DNA of 64,000 nucleotides from Pseudonocardia kujensis (GTDB lineage Bacteria > Actinomycetota > Actinomycetes > Mycobacteriales > Pseudonocardiaceae). The position numbers were made by a program, and so were the translations under genes. The notes under the pieces are model-generated. The model made no database searches and was not told where the DNA came from. It worked only from the letters and a program-made list of their open reading frames with translations. Below are positions 24,966 to 33,331 of this stretch, one piece after another (position 1 is the first letter of the stretch; each line of letters opens with the position of its first letter). Location: positions 62,001 through 126,000 of the forward strand of contig NZ_JAJSOK010000014.1 of assembly GCF_021283305.1 (NCBI RefSeq), read 5' to 3'.

Positions 24966-27080
24966 TCAGGACTCCCGGACGGTCAACGCGACGTCCACGA
25001 TGGACACGCCGTGACCGGCCGGGAGGACCAGCACCGGGTTGAGGTCGAGCTCCGCCACCCGGCCGCTCGCGACGAGCGGGGCGGCGGCGAGGTCGAGCAC
25101 CAGCCGGACGAGGGCGTCGACGTCCCGGGGCGGGGCGCCCCGGTAGCCCTCCAGCAGCGAAGACAGCGTCAGCGAGGCGAGGGCCCTGCGGACCGCCTCG
25201 GCGGAGAGCGGCGGCACGAGCAGTGCGACGTCCTCGAGCAACTCGGCCTGGGTGCCGCCGGTCCCGACCATGACCACGGGGCCGACCGCCGGGTCGTGGA
25301 GGACGCCGACCACCATCTCCAGCCCGTCCGCCACCATGGGCTCCACGAGGATGCCGTCGATCGGCCCCTCGACCGCTGCCCGCGCCCGCTCCGCCACCCG
25401 CGCGGCGGCGGCGCGAACGGCCGCGTCGTCCGTGAGACCGATCTCGACCAGGCCGAGCTCGGTCTTGTGCGCCACGGTGGGCGCCGAGATCTTCGCGACG
25501 ACGGGATACCCCAGCTCACGGGCGGCGACGACCGCCTCGTCCGGGGTGGTGACCAGCCTGCCCTCGACCACGGGCAGGCCCCAGGACCGCACCAGGTCCT
25601 TGCCGGCGTGCTCCGACAACGGCCCCGCAGGCGGCGCGTCGACCGGCCCAGGGGACGCCGGGGCCGCCGCCGGCTCGGCGGGCGGGTCGAGCGTGTGGTC
25701 CACCAGCCTGCCGATCGCGCGAACGCAGGCTGTCGTGTCGTCGAAGGCCGGGACGCCGGCGGCGGCGAACCGCTCCACCATCCCCGGCATGCCCGCGACG
25801 AAGGACACCACGACCAGCTTGTCGGTCCGTTCGTTCAGCGCAGCGACGTCCTCCAGGATGCGGTCGAGGTCGTAGTACTCCCCCAGGATCCCGACGCCGA
25901 GGAGCACGATGTCGACGTCCGGGTCGGCCTCGACGGCCGCGAGCGCCTCGCGGATCAGCTCCGGGTGGCTCAGCAGCTGGGCCGTCACGTCGATGGGGTT
26001 CTGCAGTGCCGCGAAGGCGGGCAGCGCCCCGGCGAGCCGCTCGAGGGTCGGGGCACCGAACCGGGCGATCTCCAGGCCCGCCCGGACGAGCTCGTCGGTG
26101 AGCAGCACGCCGAGACCACCGGAGTTGGTGACCATCGCGACCCGCCTGCCGCGTGGCCGTCGGGCCGGGGTGAAGATCCGGACGAGCTCGCTCATCTCGC
26201 GGGGGTCGCGCGCCCGGACGAACCCGTGCCGGCGCAGGAACGCGTCGACCACGGCGTCCTCCTGGGCCAGGGCCCCGGTGTGCGAGCCCGCCGCCTGCCC
26301 GCCCGCCGCGGTGGCACCCGACTTCAGTACGAGGACGGTGACGCCGCGCTCGGTGGCCACCCGCGCGGCCTCGGCGAGCCGCGGGGCGTCCCCGAGGCTC
26401 TCCAGGTAGATCTGGACGGTGCGGACCGCGGGGTCCTCGACGACGTGGCCCAGCAGGTCGGCGACGGTCAGGTCGCACTCGTTGCCGGTCGCCGCCCAGT
26501 ACCGCACGCCGTCGACGTAGGGCAGGGCGAGCTGGGTGAGCACCGCCGCCATCGCCCCGCTCTGGCTGATCACGGCGGCGGAGCCGTCGGGCACGGGGGC
26601 GGCCGTCCCGAAAGCGGAGGAGAACGAGGCGACGACGCCGGCGCCGACGTTCGCCACGCCCTGGCAGTTCGGCCCCAGCAGGCGCATGCCGCTGTCACCG
26701 ACGGCCGCGACCGTCCTCCGTTCCAGCTCACGGCCCTCGGGCCCGGTCTCGCCGAACCCCGAGCTGACGACGACCGCGGCCCGGGTGCCCCGGTCGGCGA
26801 GCGCGGCGACGGTCTCGGGCACGCCCGCGGCCGGCGTGGCCACCAGCGCGAGATCGATCTCGACGCCGGCCGGGAGTTCGGCGACCGACGGGTGGGCGGG
26901 CAGGCCCTGCACCGTGGAGCGGGTCGGGTTCACCAGGTACAGGTCGCCGCCGAAGCCGTAGCGGACGAGGTGGGCCAGCAGCTTGCCGCCGATCTTGCGC
27001 GAGTCGTCCGAGGCGCCCACCACGACGATCGAGCGGGGCTCGAAGACCGCGGCCAGGCTCGTCCGGGTGCCGGCGGTCAT
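24966..27080 (-). CDS. NDP-forming acyl-CoA ligase (acetyl-CoA synthetase, fused alpha-beta)
   Basis: 704 aa. Start ATG at 27080 overlaps the preceding stop by 4 bp (ATGA). Residues 1-140 are a CoA-binding Rossmann domain (IVVVGASDDSRKIGG), 140-470 a succinyl-CoA-ligase-like pair including GSHTGALAQEDAV, whose His is the phosphate carrier, and 490-704 an ATP-grasp domain (GYPVVAKISAPTVAHKTE...GLVEIGL). It converts an acid to its CoA ester using ATP or GTP with release of NDP and phosphate. Placed downstream of two hot-dog proteins and upstream of Ccr-like and aldehyde dehydrogenase genes, it probably activates the acid made by the dehydrogenases. Confidence 0.9.
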   Translation of the reverse strand: MTAGTRTSLAAVFEPRSIVVVGASDDSRKIGGKLLAHLVRYGFGGDLYLVNPTRSTVQGLPAHPSVAELPAGVEIDLALVATPAAGVPETVAALADRGTRAAVVVSSGFGETGPEGRELERRTVAAVGDSGMRLLGPNCQGVANVGAGVVASFSSAFGTAAPVPDGSAAVISQSGAMAAVLTQLALPYVDGVRYWAATGNECDLTVADLLGHVVEDPAVRTVQIYLESLGDAPRLAEAARVATERGVTVLVLKSGATAAGGQAAGSHTGALAQEDAVVDAFLRRHGFVRARDPREMSELVRIFTPARRPRGRRVAMVTNSGGLGVLLTDELVRAGLEIARFGAPTLERLAGALPAFAALQNPIDVTAQLLSHPELIREALAAVEADPDVDIVLLGVGILGEYYDLDRILEDVAALNERTDKLVVVSFVAGMPGMVERFAAAGVPAFDDTTACVRAIGRLVDHTLDPPAEPAAAPASPGPVDAPPAGPLSEHAGKDLVRSWGLPVVEGRLVTTPDEAVVAARELGYPVVAKISAPTVAHKTELGLVEIGLTDDAAVRAAAARVAERARAAVEGPIDGILVEPMVADGLEMVVGVLHDPAVGPVVMVGTGGTQAELLEDVALLVPPLSAEAVRRALASLTLSSLLEGYRGAPPRDVDALVRLVLDLAAAPLVASGRVAELDLNPVLVLPAGHGVSIVDVALTVRES

Positions 27081-27481
27081 TCCGTACCCCCACGGGTCTC
27101 GGTGTCGGTGGCCGCGTGTCGGGGATCGACGGCGGTGCCCACCACCACGGGGCGCCCGTCGACGGTGGCCTCGACGGTCAGTTCGCCGGGCGCCTCCGGC
27201 TGCTCGCGGACCACGACACGGAACTCGTCGCCGACGCCGACGGGCGCCACGAACCGACAGGACACCTCGCTGGCGCCGGGGACGGCTTCGTCCACCGCCC
27301 GCATCACCACGGCCAGCAGGTAGAGGCCCTGCACGAGGGTGCGCCCGAACGGCGTGGCCGCGGCGTAGTCCGGATCGGTGTGGATGTGGCCCGTGCCCCC
27401 GCTGACCTGCCCGAAGGCGTCGATGTCGTCCTGGGTGAAGATGCGGGTGACCGTGGCGAGGACGGTGGTCGAGGTGGTCAC
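27077..27481 (-). CDS. MaoC-like hot-dog dehydratase
   Basis: 134 aa from GTG at 27481, which overlaps the previous stop by 4 bp (GTGA). FTQDDIDAFGQVSGGTGHIHTDPDYA is the MaoC motif, with the catalytic Asp/His pair in the D...H.HTD segment, and GRTLVQGLYLLAVV follows. Members hydrate enoyl-CoA or dehydrate hydroxyacyl-CoA. It is tightly coupled on both sides, suggesting it forms a heterodimer with the preceding hot-dog protein, as in two-gene MaoC hydratases. Confidence 0.83.
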   Translation of the reverse strand: MTTSTTVLATVTRIFTQDDIDAFGQVSGGTGHIHTDPDYAAATPFGRTLVQGLYLLAVVMRAVDEAVPGASEVSCRFVAPVGVGDEFRVVVREQPEAPGELTVEATVDGRPVVVGTAVDPRHAATDTETRGGTE

Positions 27482-27885
27482 GACGCCGCGAACCCCCAGA
27501 GGAAGGTGCCGGTCGACGTACAGACCGGTCCGTCGCCGTCGGCGAACACGATCTCGAGGGACACGTGCCTGCGCTCCTTCTTCTCGTACTTCTCCGTCAC
27601 CCGGACCTGCACCGTGAGGGTCGTCCCGATCTGCACGGAGCGGTGCACCACGCCGTGCTGGCGGATGTGCACGGATCCCTGCTCCATCCGACCGTCCATC
27701 GCCCGGTACATGGGGAAGAAGGTGCAGTAGACCCACGGCGGCACCGTGCCGTCGTGGGCCGCACCGACGAGCCGGTCGTACTCGGCGACCAGCGCGCGGT
27801 CGAGGCGGTGGGTCGTCGTGTAGACGGCGCCGGGTTCGAGCTCCTCGTAGGGGACGTCCGCGAACTCCTGGACGATCCTGCCCAT
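27478..27885 (-). CDS. hot-dog (FAS1-dehydratase/MaoC N-terminal-like) protein
   Basis: 135 aa, ATG at 27885 with GGAGG 7 bp upstream; first gene of the long minus-strand operon. It has a hot-dog layout: an initial helix, VYCTFFPMYRAMDG, a helix with GSVHIRQHGVVHRSVQIG, then beta strands (LTVQVRVTEKYEKKERRHVSLEIVF). The usual MaoC catalytic pair is not obvious, as in the non-catalytic N-terminal halves of double-hot-dog dehydratases. With the coupled MaoC gene it probably makes one enzyme. An operator copy lies 75 bp upstream at 27960. Confidence 0.7.
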   Translation of the reverse strand: MGRIVQEFADVPYEELEPGAVYTTTHRLDRALVAEYDRLVGAAHDGTVPPWVYCTFFPMYRAMDGRMEQGSVHIRQHGVVHRSVQIGTTLTVQVRVTEKYEKKERRHVSLEIVFADGDGPVCTSTGTFLWGFAAS

Positions 27886-27959
27886 CTGCAACCTCCGCTG
27901 GCTCACACGACCTGGGCTCGCGCCCGTGGTCCGAGTGTGCGTGCCCGGCGCGATGTCGG

Positions 27960-27978
27960 GTGTACAAGAACTGAACTC
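27960..27978. promoter_or_regulatory. island operator copy 1 (acyl-CoA operon promoter)
   Basis: GTGTACAAGAACTGAACTC. It shares all ten core positions of GTGT-N-C-N-A-N4-TG-N-AC with three further sites in the island, and 15 of 19 bases with the site at 29854. It lies 75 bp before the first start codon of the operon running from 27885 down to 21352, in the 167-bp gap after regulator 2. Confidence 0.55.
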
Positions 27979-28052
27979 GGCCCCACGCCGTCGTGCGGGC
28001 AGGAGCCGGCCGGGCACGGCGCAGGCACCGTGCCCGGGTGACGAAACCGTCC

Positions 28053-29744
28053 TCAAGGACCGACGATCCGGTAGCGCCTCATCTTCTGGTACAGCGAGCC
28101 GCGCGCGATCTGAAGTCGTTGGGCGGCCAGCTTCTTGTTCCAGTCGCTCTCGTCGAGGACCCGCGCGATCACGGCGGCCTCGGCGGCCTCGAGCGGCGAC
28201 AGCTGCCTGCCGTTGCCGTGCCGCATCCGCAGGGGAAGGTCCGCCGCACCGACCACGGCCGTCGGCGTGGACTCCACCACCTCTCGGACGACCTCGTCGA
28301 GCTGCCGTACGTTGCCCGGCCAGTCGTACTCCTGGAGCACCTCCAGCGCGGCCGTGGAGACCCGCACGGTGCGGTCGGGGGCGTGCACCGCGCACATCCG
28401 GGCGACCAGCGCGGGGATGTCCGCGGGCCGTTCGCGCAGCGGGGTGAGTTCCACGCCGGGGGTGCCGAAAGAGCTCACCACGGAGGGCGGCAAGGCGGCG
28501 GAGGCGGTCGCCAGCACCATCGGGGTCATTGCCCGTTCCTCGTCGAGCACCGCCGTGAACGAGGTCAGCACGTCCTGCGGCAACCCGTCGAGGTGCTGGA
28601 TCACGACCGCCCCGGACCCGGCGTCGAGCAGCCTGCGCACCCGCTTCAGCCAGAGCGCGGACCCGTCGACCGGGGCGAGGGCGGCGTCGAGCGTGGTCAC
28701 CTCCTCGCCCGCGGCGCGGGCGACGTCGAGCAACAGCGAGCGCTTGCCGACGCCGGGCTCCCCGGTCACCAGCAGCCTGCGCCGCTCGGTGGCCAGCCTG
28801 GTCGCCTCACTGAGGAGATCCGGTCCGGGCGTGGCGGGCGCCCCGTGTCTGCGGCTCGCGACGGCGGCGACGGGCTCCTCTTCGTCTCGCAGCGTGACGA
28901 CCGCACCGACGATCGTCGTGCCCTCCCGCACGATCTGAGCGCTCGCGAGCACGTGCTCCTGACCTGGAACGGGGAACTCGACGGAGTCCGCGGTACCGCT
29001 GGCCTGGACCTCCTGCCAGAGCCGTCCCTGGCTGATCCCGAGCCGCATCGCGGACTGGTTGGCGACGAAGAAGTCCTCGCCGACCGTGACCACCGGGCGC
29101 TGGGCCCGTCGACGGGCGAGCAGGAAGCGGGTCAGCAGCTCGTGCTCGGCGGGGGAAGCGCTCTCCAACAGTAGCCGCTCCATGTCGTCGAGCACGCCGA
29201 GCAGGATCGAGCTCAGCAGCGGCGAGGAGTTGTGGGCGGCGCTGGTGATGTTGGCGACCCCCACGACCCGGCGGGTCAGAGGGTGGCGGACCGTCGCGGC
29301 GTGACAGGCGAAGTGCCGCATCGCGTGGGCGAAATGCTCCTCCCCCACGATCGCCACAGGCTTGTTGATCTCGAGCGCGGTCCCGACGCCGTTCGTGCCG
29401 AGCTGCTCCTCGCTGTGGTCGGACCCGACCACCACGAGATGGCGCTCGAGCATCCGCTGGTGTCCGGGGTTCTCCGCCCACTGCCACACGATCCGGCCGC
29501 GCGGGTCCGCGATGACCACGCTGGTGTCGGTGCCGCCGAGCCGCTTCGACAGGTTCTCCAGCGCCGGGCGCACCTGGCGGAGGAACTTCGAGTCCGTGTC
29601 GACGTCGCAGAAGCGCTGCTCGACTCGGGAGGGCCGGAGACCGCACAGTTCTGAGCGCTTCCACGATTCGGCCACCACGGGACGGACGGGGCCGACGCGG
29701 CCGTCCGCGCCGACCGGGATTTCCTCGGCGTTATCGGCAGGCAT
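28053..29744 (-). CDS. AcoR/MimR-like GAF-AAA-Fis transcriptional regulator 2
   Basis: 563 aa, ATG at 29744 behind AGGAG; the frame is open further upstream but without family sequence. The layout equals regulator 1: GAF sensor (VVIADPRGRIVWQWAENPGH, EEQLGTNGVGTALEINKPV, GEEHFAH), AAA+ region with Walker A TGEPGVGKRS and DWPGNVRQLDEVV, and C-terminal Fis helix-turn-helix (NKKLAAQRLQIARGSLYQKMRRYR). GAFTGA is absent. It is transcribed away from SDR 2 across a 252-bp gap with two operator copies, and reads towards the acyl-CoA operon. It is the best candidate to bind the shared operator. Confidence 0.86.
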   Translation of the reverse strand: MPADNAEEIPVGADGRVGPVRPVVAESWKRSELCGLRPSRVEQRFCDVDTDSKFLRQVRPALENLSKRLGGTDTSVVIADPRGRIVWQWAENPGHQRMLERHLVVVGSDHSEEQLGTNGVGTALEINKPVAIVGEEHFAHAMRHFACHAATVRHPLTRRVVGVANITSAAHNSSPLLSSILLGVLDDMERLLLESASPAEHELLTRFLLARRRAQRPVVTVGEDFFVANQSAMRLGISQGRLWQEVQASGTADSVEFPVPGQEHVLASAQIVREGTTIVGAVVTLRDEEEPVAAVASRRHGAPATPGPDLLSEATRLATERRRLLVTGEPGVGKRSLLLDVARAAGEEVTTLDAALAPVDGSALWLKRVRRLLDAGSGAVVIQHLDGLPQDVLTSFTAVLDEERAMTPMVLATASAALPPSVVSSFGTPGVELTPLRERPADIPALVARMCAVHAPDRTVRVSTAALEVLQEYDWPGNVRQLDEVVREVVESTPTAVVGAADLPLRMRHGNGRQLSPLEAAEAAVIARVLDESDWNKKLAAQRLQIARGSLYQKMRRYRIVGP

Positions 29745-29853
29745 ATGTGCTCCTGATCGGGACCTCGATGTCCGGTCAATGCGGGCCGCTTTCACCCATT
29801 GTCCGGTGCCGCGGGCACCGCTTCGGCAACGTACAACGCCACGGGTCCGGAAC

Positions 29854-29872
29854 GTGTCCAAGACTTGAACAC
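29854..29872. promoter_or_regulatory. island operator copy 2 (regulator 2 / SDR 2 promoter region)
   Basis: GTGTCCAAG-A-CTTGAACAC, a near-perfect 19-bp palindrome (one mismatch between arms), 110 bp before regulator 2. Its centre is 48 bp from the next copy, so the two could bind cooperating dimers. Confidence 0.65.
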
Positions 29873-29901
29873 CTCGCCGCAGGCCGGACGGCCGCGCGAG
29901 A

Positions 29902-29920
29902 GTGTTCGAACTTTGCACAC
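29902..29920. promoter_or_regulatory. island operator copy 3 (SDR 2 promoter)
   Basis: GTGTTCGAA-C-TTTGCACAC, a 19-bp imperfect palindrome (two arm mismatches), 77 bp before the SDR 2 start. All ten core positions of the island consensus are kept. Confidence 0.6.
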
Positions 29921-29996
29921 GCCACGGCGGGATGCCCGGGAAACATCGGGATGCCGCGGACTCGCGGACAATGCCCGCAGGACAAGGAGGCCCGTC

Positions 29997-30830
29997 GTGG
30001 GCAAGCTCGATGGAAAAGTCGCACTGATCACCGGCGCCGCCCGTGGCCAAGGACGGAGCCACGCCGTACGGCTCGCCGAGGAGGGGGCGGACATCATCGC
30101 CGTGGACCTCTGCTCGGACATGAGCACGGTCCCCTACCACCTCGCCAGCAAGGAGGACCTCGACGAGACCGTGCGGCTCGTCGAGGCGCACGACCGCCGC
30201 ATCGTCGCCGCGACGGCGGACGTGTCGGACTACGGCGCCTTCTCCGCGGCCGTGGAGAGCGGGGTGGTCGAACTCGGCAGGCTCGACATCGTGGTCGGCA
30301 ACGCGGGCATCCTGAGCACCGGGAACCTCCACGAGCTGACCCTCGAGGAGTGGAACGAGACGATCGCGGTCAACCTAACCGGCGTCTTCCACACCTGCCG
30401 GGCGACGGTGCCGCACCTGCTCGAGGGCGGTCGTGGCGGCTCGATCGTGCTGACCGCGTCGACGGCGGCGACGAAGGGCCTGCCCGGCCTCTCCCACTAC
30501 GGCGCCGCCAAGCACGGAGTGGTCGGGCTGATGCGGGCGCTGGCGAACGAGCTGGCCCCGCACATGATCCGGGTCAACACGGTCAACCCCACCAGTGTGG
30601 ACACCGCGATGATCCAGAACGAAGCCCTGCGCCGGCTGTTCCTCCCCGACGTCGAACACCCGACCCGGGAGCAGGCCCACGAGATCATGCAGCAGGTCAA
30701 CAACCCGATGCCGATCGCCTGGATCGAGCCGTCGGACGTCTCGGCGGCCGTGCTGTTCCTGGCGTCCGACGACGCCCGGTACATCACCGGGACCATGCTG
30801 CAGGTCGACGCCGGGTACGACAACCACTGA
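29997..30830 (+). CDS. mycofactocin-coupled SDR 2
   Basis: 277 aa from GTG at 29997 with AAGGAGG 6 bp upstream. It begins GKLDGKVALITGAARGQGRSHAVRLAEEGADI, followed by the insert VDLCSDMSTVPYHLAS, a textbook mycofactocin-associated SDR. YGAAKHG is the catalytic part and the C-terminal insert IQNEALRRLFLPDVEHPT is also family-specific. It should oxidise an alcohol with a tightly held NAD that is recycled by mycofactocin. Paralogue of SDR 1 at 21352. It is a single-gene transcript ended by the hairpin at 30856. Confidence 0.92.
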   Translation: MGKLDGKVALITGAARGQGRSHAVRLAEEGADIIAVDLCSDMSTVPYHLASKEDLDETVRLVEAHDRRIVAATADVSDYGAFSAAVESGVVELGRLDIVVGNAGILSTGNLHELTLEEWNETIAVNLTGVFHTCRATVPHLLEGGRGGSIVLTASTAATKGLPGLSHYGAAKHGVVGLMRALANELAPHMIRVNTVNPTSVDTAMIQNEALRRLFLPDVEHPTREQAHEIMQQVNNPMPIAWIEPSDVSAAVLFLASDDARYITGTMLQVDAGYDNH

Positions 30831-30855
30831 CCTCTCACCACGCGGGTCACACGAC

Positions 30856-30890
30856 GAAGGGCACGGCCGGGACTCCCGGCCGTGCCCTTC
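30856..30890. terminator. bidirectional terminator hairpin
   Basis: A perfect 16-bp stem (30856-30871 and 30875-30890) with a 3-base loop ACT, lying in the 74-bp gap between the convergent SDR 2 and ABC substrate-binding genes. The symmetric position fits termination from both sides. Confidence 0.85.
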
Positions 30891-30904
30891 TGGTCTGAGC
30901 CCAC

Positions 30905-32224
30905 TCAGGCGAAGTCGACCCCGCCCGCCGCACACTGCCTGCGGATGTCCGCGAACGGGTCCTTGCGGAAGTGGTCCTTGTACTCGGCCTCCACGCGGGC
31001 GAACTCGTCGCCGTCCCGCGCGGCGGCGTAGGCCGGATCCACGGTGTAGCCGGCGGGTTTCGGCTTCTCCAGGCTGAAGTAGCTCTCGAACTCGAGGGGC
31101 TTCATCGTGGTCTGGGGGTCCCAGTCGTTCGGGTGGAGCGCCTTCGACATGAGGGAGAAGTCGTACGGGAGCGTGTCGCCCTTGTACATCAGGGTGTTGT
31201 AGCCGTCCGCCGCCGCAGGCGTGTCCAGCACGAACCCGCCGGTGAACATCATGCGCTCCGCCGGTGAGAGCTTCACCCCCGACAGCGCGTCGTACGCACG
31301 GACCATGAGCGCGCCGCCCATCCAGGCACCGTGGTGTGCCCACGTCGCGAAGGCGATCTCGGGCACGCTCTGCATCGCCTCGAGGAACTCCGGGATGGCG
31401 TCGATACCGACCACGGGCACCGACTTGTTCCGGCTGCGCAGGGCGTTGACCACGGCGAGCGCGCTGTCGTCGTTCTGGCAGAAGATGCCGGCGACGTCGG
31501 GGTGGGCGGTGAGCAGCGACTCGATCACCGGGGTCGTGGTGCCACGGTCGAAGCCGCCGGGCTGGCGGGCGACCAGGGTGATCCCCGGGTAGCGGGCGAG
31601 GGCCGCGTCGACCCCCACGTCCCGGGTGGTGCTCGCGCTGTTGCCCGGGATCCCACTGATGTGGATCAGCTTTCCGGTGCCGCCCATCTTCTCGAAGAGC
31701 AGGCCCGCCAGGCGCTCGGCGCCGACCGGGTTGTTCCCGGCGAGGAACTGGTAGAAGGTGCCGCCGACGTCGAACGGGGTCGTCCACGGGGCCAGGTTCC
31801 AGGCGACGGACGTCGGGATGCCCGCCTCGGCGTTCGCCCGCAGCACCTGTGGAGTGATCCCGGGGTCGGCGACGATCGAGGTCATCGCCCGGGTGTTGGA
31901 GGCCCTGGCCTGCTGGAAGACGGAGATGACCTTGTCGTTGCTCATGTTGTCGACCTGCTGCTCGCGGTGCAGCGCCAGCTGCGCCGCGGCCTGGGCCGAC
32001 CCGTTCGCCCAGCCCTGGAAGTAGGCGTTGCTCAGCGTGTAGAACTGGTCGATCACCTTCCAGTTGTTGTCGGTGACCCCGGCGGCCGCGGCGGGGAGGG
32101 ATCGCCGAGTGGTCGCACACCCCGTGAGCAGGCCCGCGGCGAGGGCCAGCCCCCCGGCGGCGGCACCCCTCAGCAGCGTCCGCCGCGAGAGGTCCGTCCT
32201 GAGTGGACCGTGTCGAGAGTTCAT
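30905..32224 (-). CDS. ABC importer substrate-binding lipoprotein (ribose/type I periplasmic family)
   Basis: 439 aa, ATG at 32224. Twin-arginine-like signal with SRRTLLRGAAAGGLALAAG and lipobox LLTGC, so exported and lipid-anchored. The mature domain has the two-lobe pattern of RbsB-type proteins (NKVISVFQQARASNTRAM, IFCQNDDSALAVVNALRSR, VVGIDAIPEFLEAM) but is longer than sugar binders by about 100 residues. It is the last gene of the transporter operon, 81 bp after the permease. The ligand is unknown; the operon context suggests the growth substrate of the catabolic island rather than a sugar. Confidence 0.85.
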   Translation of the reverse strand: MNSRHGPLRTDLSRRTLLRGAAAGGLALAAGLLTGCATTRRSLPAAAAGVTDNNWKVIDQFYTLSNAYFQGWANGSAQAAAQLALHREQQVDNMSNDKVISVFQQARASNTRAMTSIVADPGITPQVLRANAEAGIPTSVAWNLAPWTTPFDVGGTFYQFLAGNNPVGAERLAGLLFEKMGGTGKLIHISGIPGNSASTTRDVGVDAALARYPGITLVARQPGGFDRGTTTPVIESLLTAHPDVAGIFCQNDDSALAVVNALRSRNKSVPVVGIDAIPEFLEAMQSVPEIAFATWAHHGAWMGGALMVRAYDALSGVKLSPAERMMFTGGFVLDTPAAADGYNTLMYKGDTLPYDFSLMSKALHPNDWDPQTTMKPLEFESYFSLEKPKPAGYTVDPAYAAARDGDEFARVEAEYKDHFRKDPFADIRRQCAAGGVDFA

Positions 32225-32305
32225 GGCTGCATCCTTCGTGGACTGGGCGGCGGCGTTGCCTCCGCGGGTGCAACGAGCTGAGTGGGTGGGCCCGTCGGGA
32301 GAGCG

Positions 32306-33331
32306 CTACTTGACGATGCTGTCCCGCGTTCGTTTCATCGTCAGGGCGACCGCCGCGACCACGACGACGCCGATGATGACGTTCTGGGCGTACGGGTTGA
32401 CGTTGGCCAGGACCATCCCGTTCGCAAGGATCGCGATCACGAGCACGCCCATGATCGAGTGCACCGGCCCGCCGGACCCGCCCGACAGGGAGGTCCCACC
32501 CATCACCACGGCACCGATCGCGAGGAGCAGGAAGGGCTCCCCCATCCCCGGGCTGGCACTGGCGGTGCGGACGAGTTGGAGCAGTGCCGCCGCGCCGGCG
32601 AGGACACCGCTGAGCAGGAACACGTAGAGCTTGATGCGGCGCACCGGTATGCCGGTCAGCCGCGCCGTCCGCTCGTTGCCGCCGACTGCGTAGAGGTAGC
32701 GCCCGAACCGGGTGTACCGCGCCGCGATCACGACGAGGACGAGCAGACCGATCGCCCAGAGCGAGATGACCGGGACACCGCCGACGGAGCCGCCGAAACC
32801 CTCCGCCACCCCGCCGTAGGCGAGCCCGATCGGCTGTCCGTCCGAGAGATAGCCCGCCAGGCCGTCGAAGGCGAAGTACCCGCCGAGCGTGACCAGGAAG
32901 GACGGCAGCCGGGCGTAGGAGATCAACGCGCCGTTGAGGGCACCGCACACCAGGCCGACGAGCGGGGCGAGCAGCACCGCCGCGGTGGTCCCGGCGGACT
33001 GGGCGGCGATCGCGGCGACGTAGGCGGACAGGGTCAGCACGGACCCGATCGACAGGTCGATGCTCCCGGTCAGCATCACCACGGTGGTCCCCAGGGCCAG
33101 CACGAGGAGCACCGCGGACGACTGCATGATGTTCAGCAGGTTGTCCGGTGTGAAGAAGATCGGGCTGGCGATCGAGAAGCCGACGATCAACAGCACCAGG
33201 ACGACGAACGGCGCGGCGACGTACCAGTTCACGCGCGCTCGTCCGGCCTGGCCGCGGGTCGGCGACACGGCCGGTTCCGTCCGCCTGGCGGCCACGGGCG
33301 GGTCGAGGCTTGGCTTGGTCATCGCTGTCAC
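32306..33331 (-). CDS. ABC importer permease (RbsC-type)
   Basis: 341 aa from GTG at 33331, overlapping the ATPase stop by 4 bp (GTGA). Eight to ten hydrophobic segments, with ALGTTVVMLTGSIDLSIGSVLTLS and the loop GNERTARLTGIPVRRIKLYVFLLSG typical of the BPD_transp_2 ribose/xylose family, and a conserved GGTSLSGGSGGP near the C-terminus. It forms the membrane channel with the adjacent ATPase and binding protein. Confidence 0.9.
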   Translation of the reverse strand: MTAMTKPSLDPPVAARRTEPAVSPTRGQAGRARVNWYVAAPFVVLVLLIVGFSIASPIFFTPDNLLNIMQSSAVLLVLALGTTVVMLTGSIDLSIGSVLTLSAYVAAIAAQSAGTTAAVLLAPLVGLVCGALNGALISYARLPSFLVTLGGYFAFDGLAGYLSDGQPIGLAYGGVAEGFGGSVGGVPVISLWAIGLLVLVVIAARYTRFGRYLYAVGGNERTARLTGIPVRRIKLYVFLLSGVLAGAAALLQLVRTASASPGMGEPFLLLAIGAVVMGGTSLSGGSGGPVHSIMGVLVIAILANGMVLANVNPYAQNVIIGVVVVAAVALTMKRTRDSIVK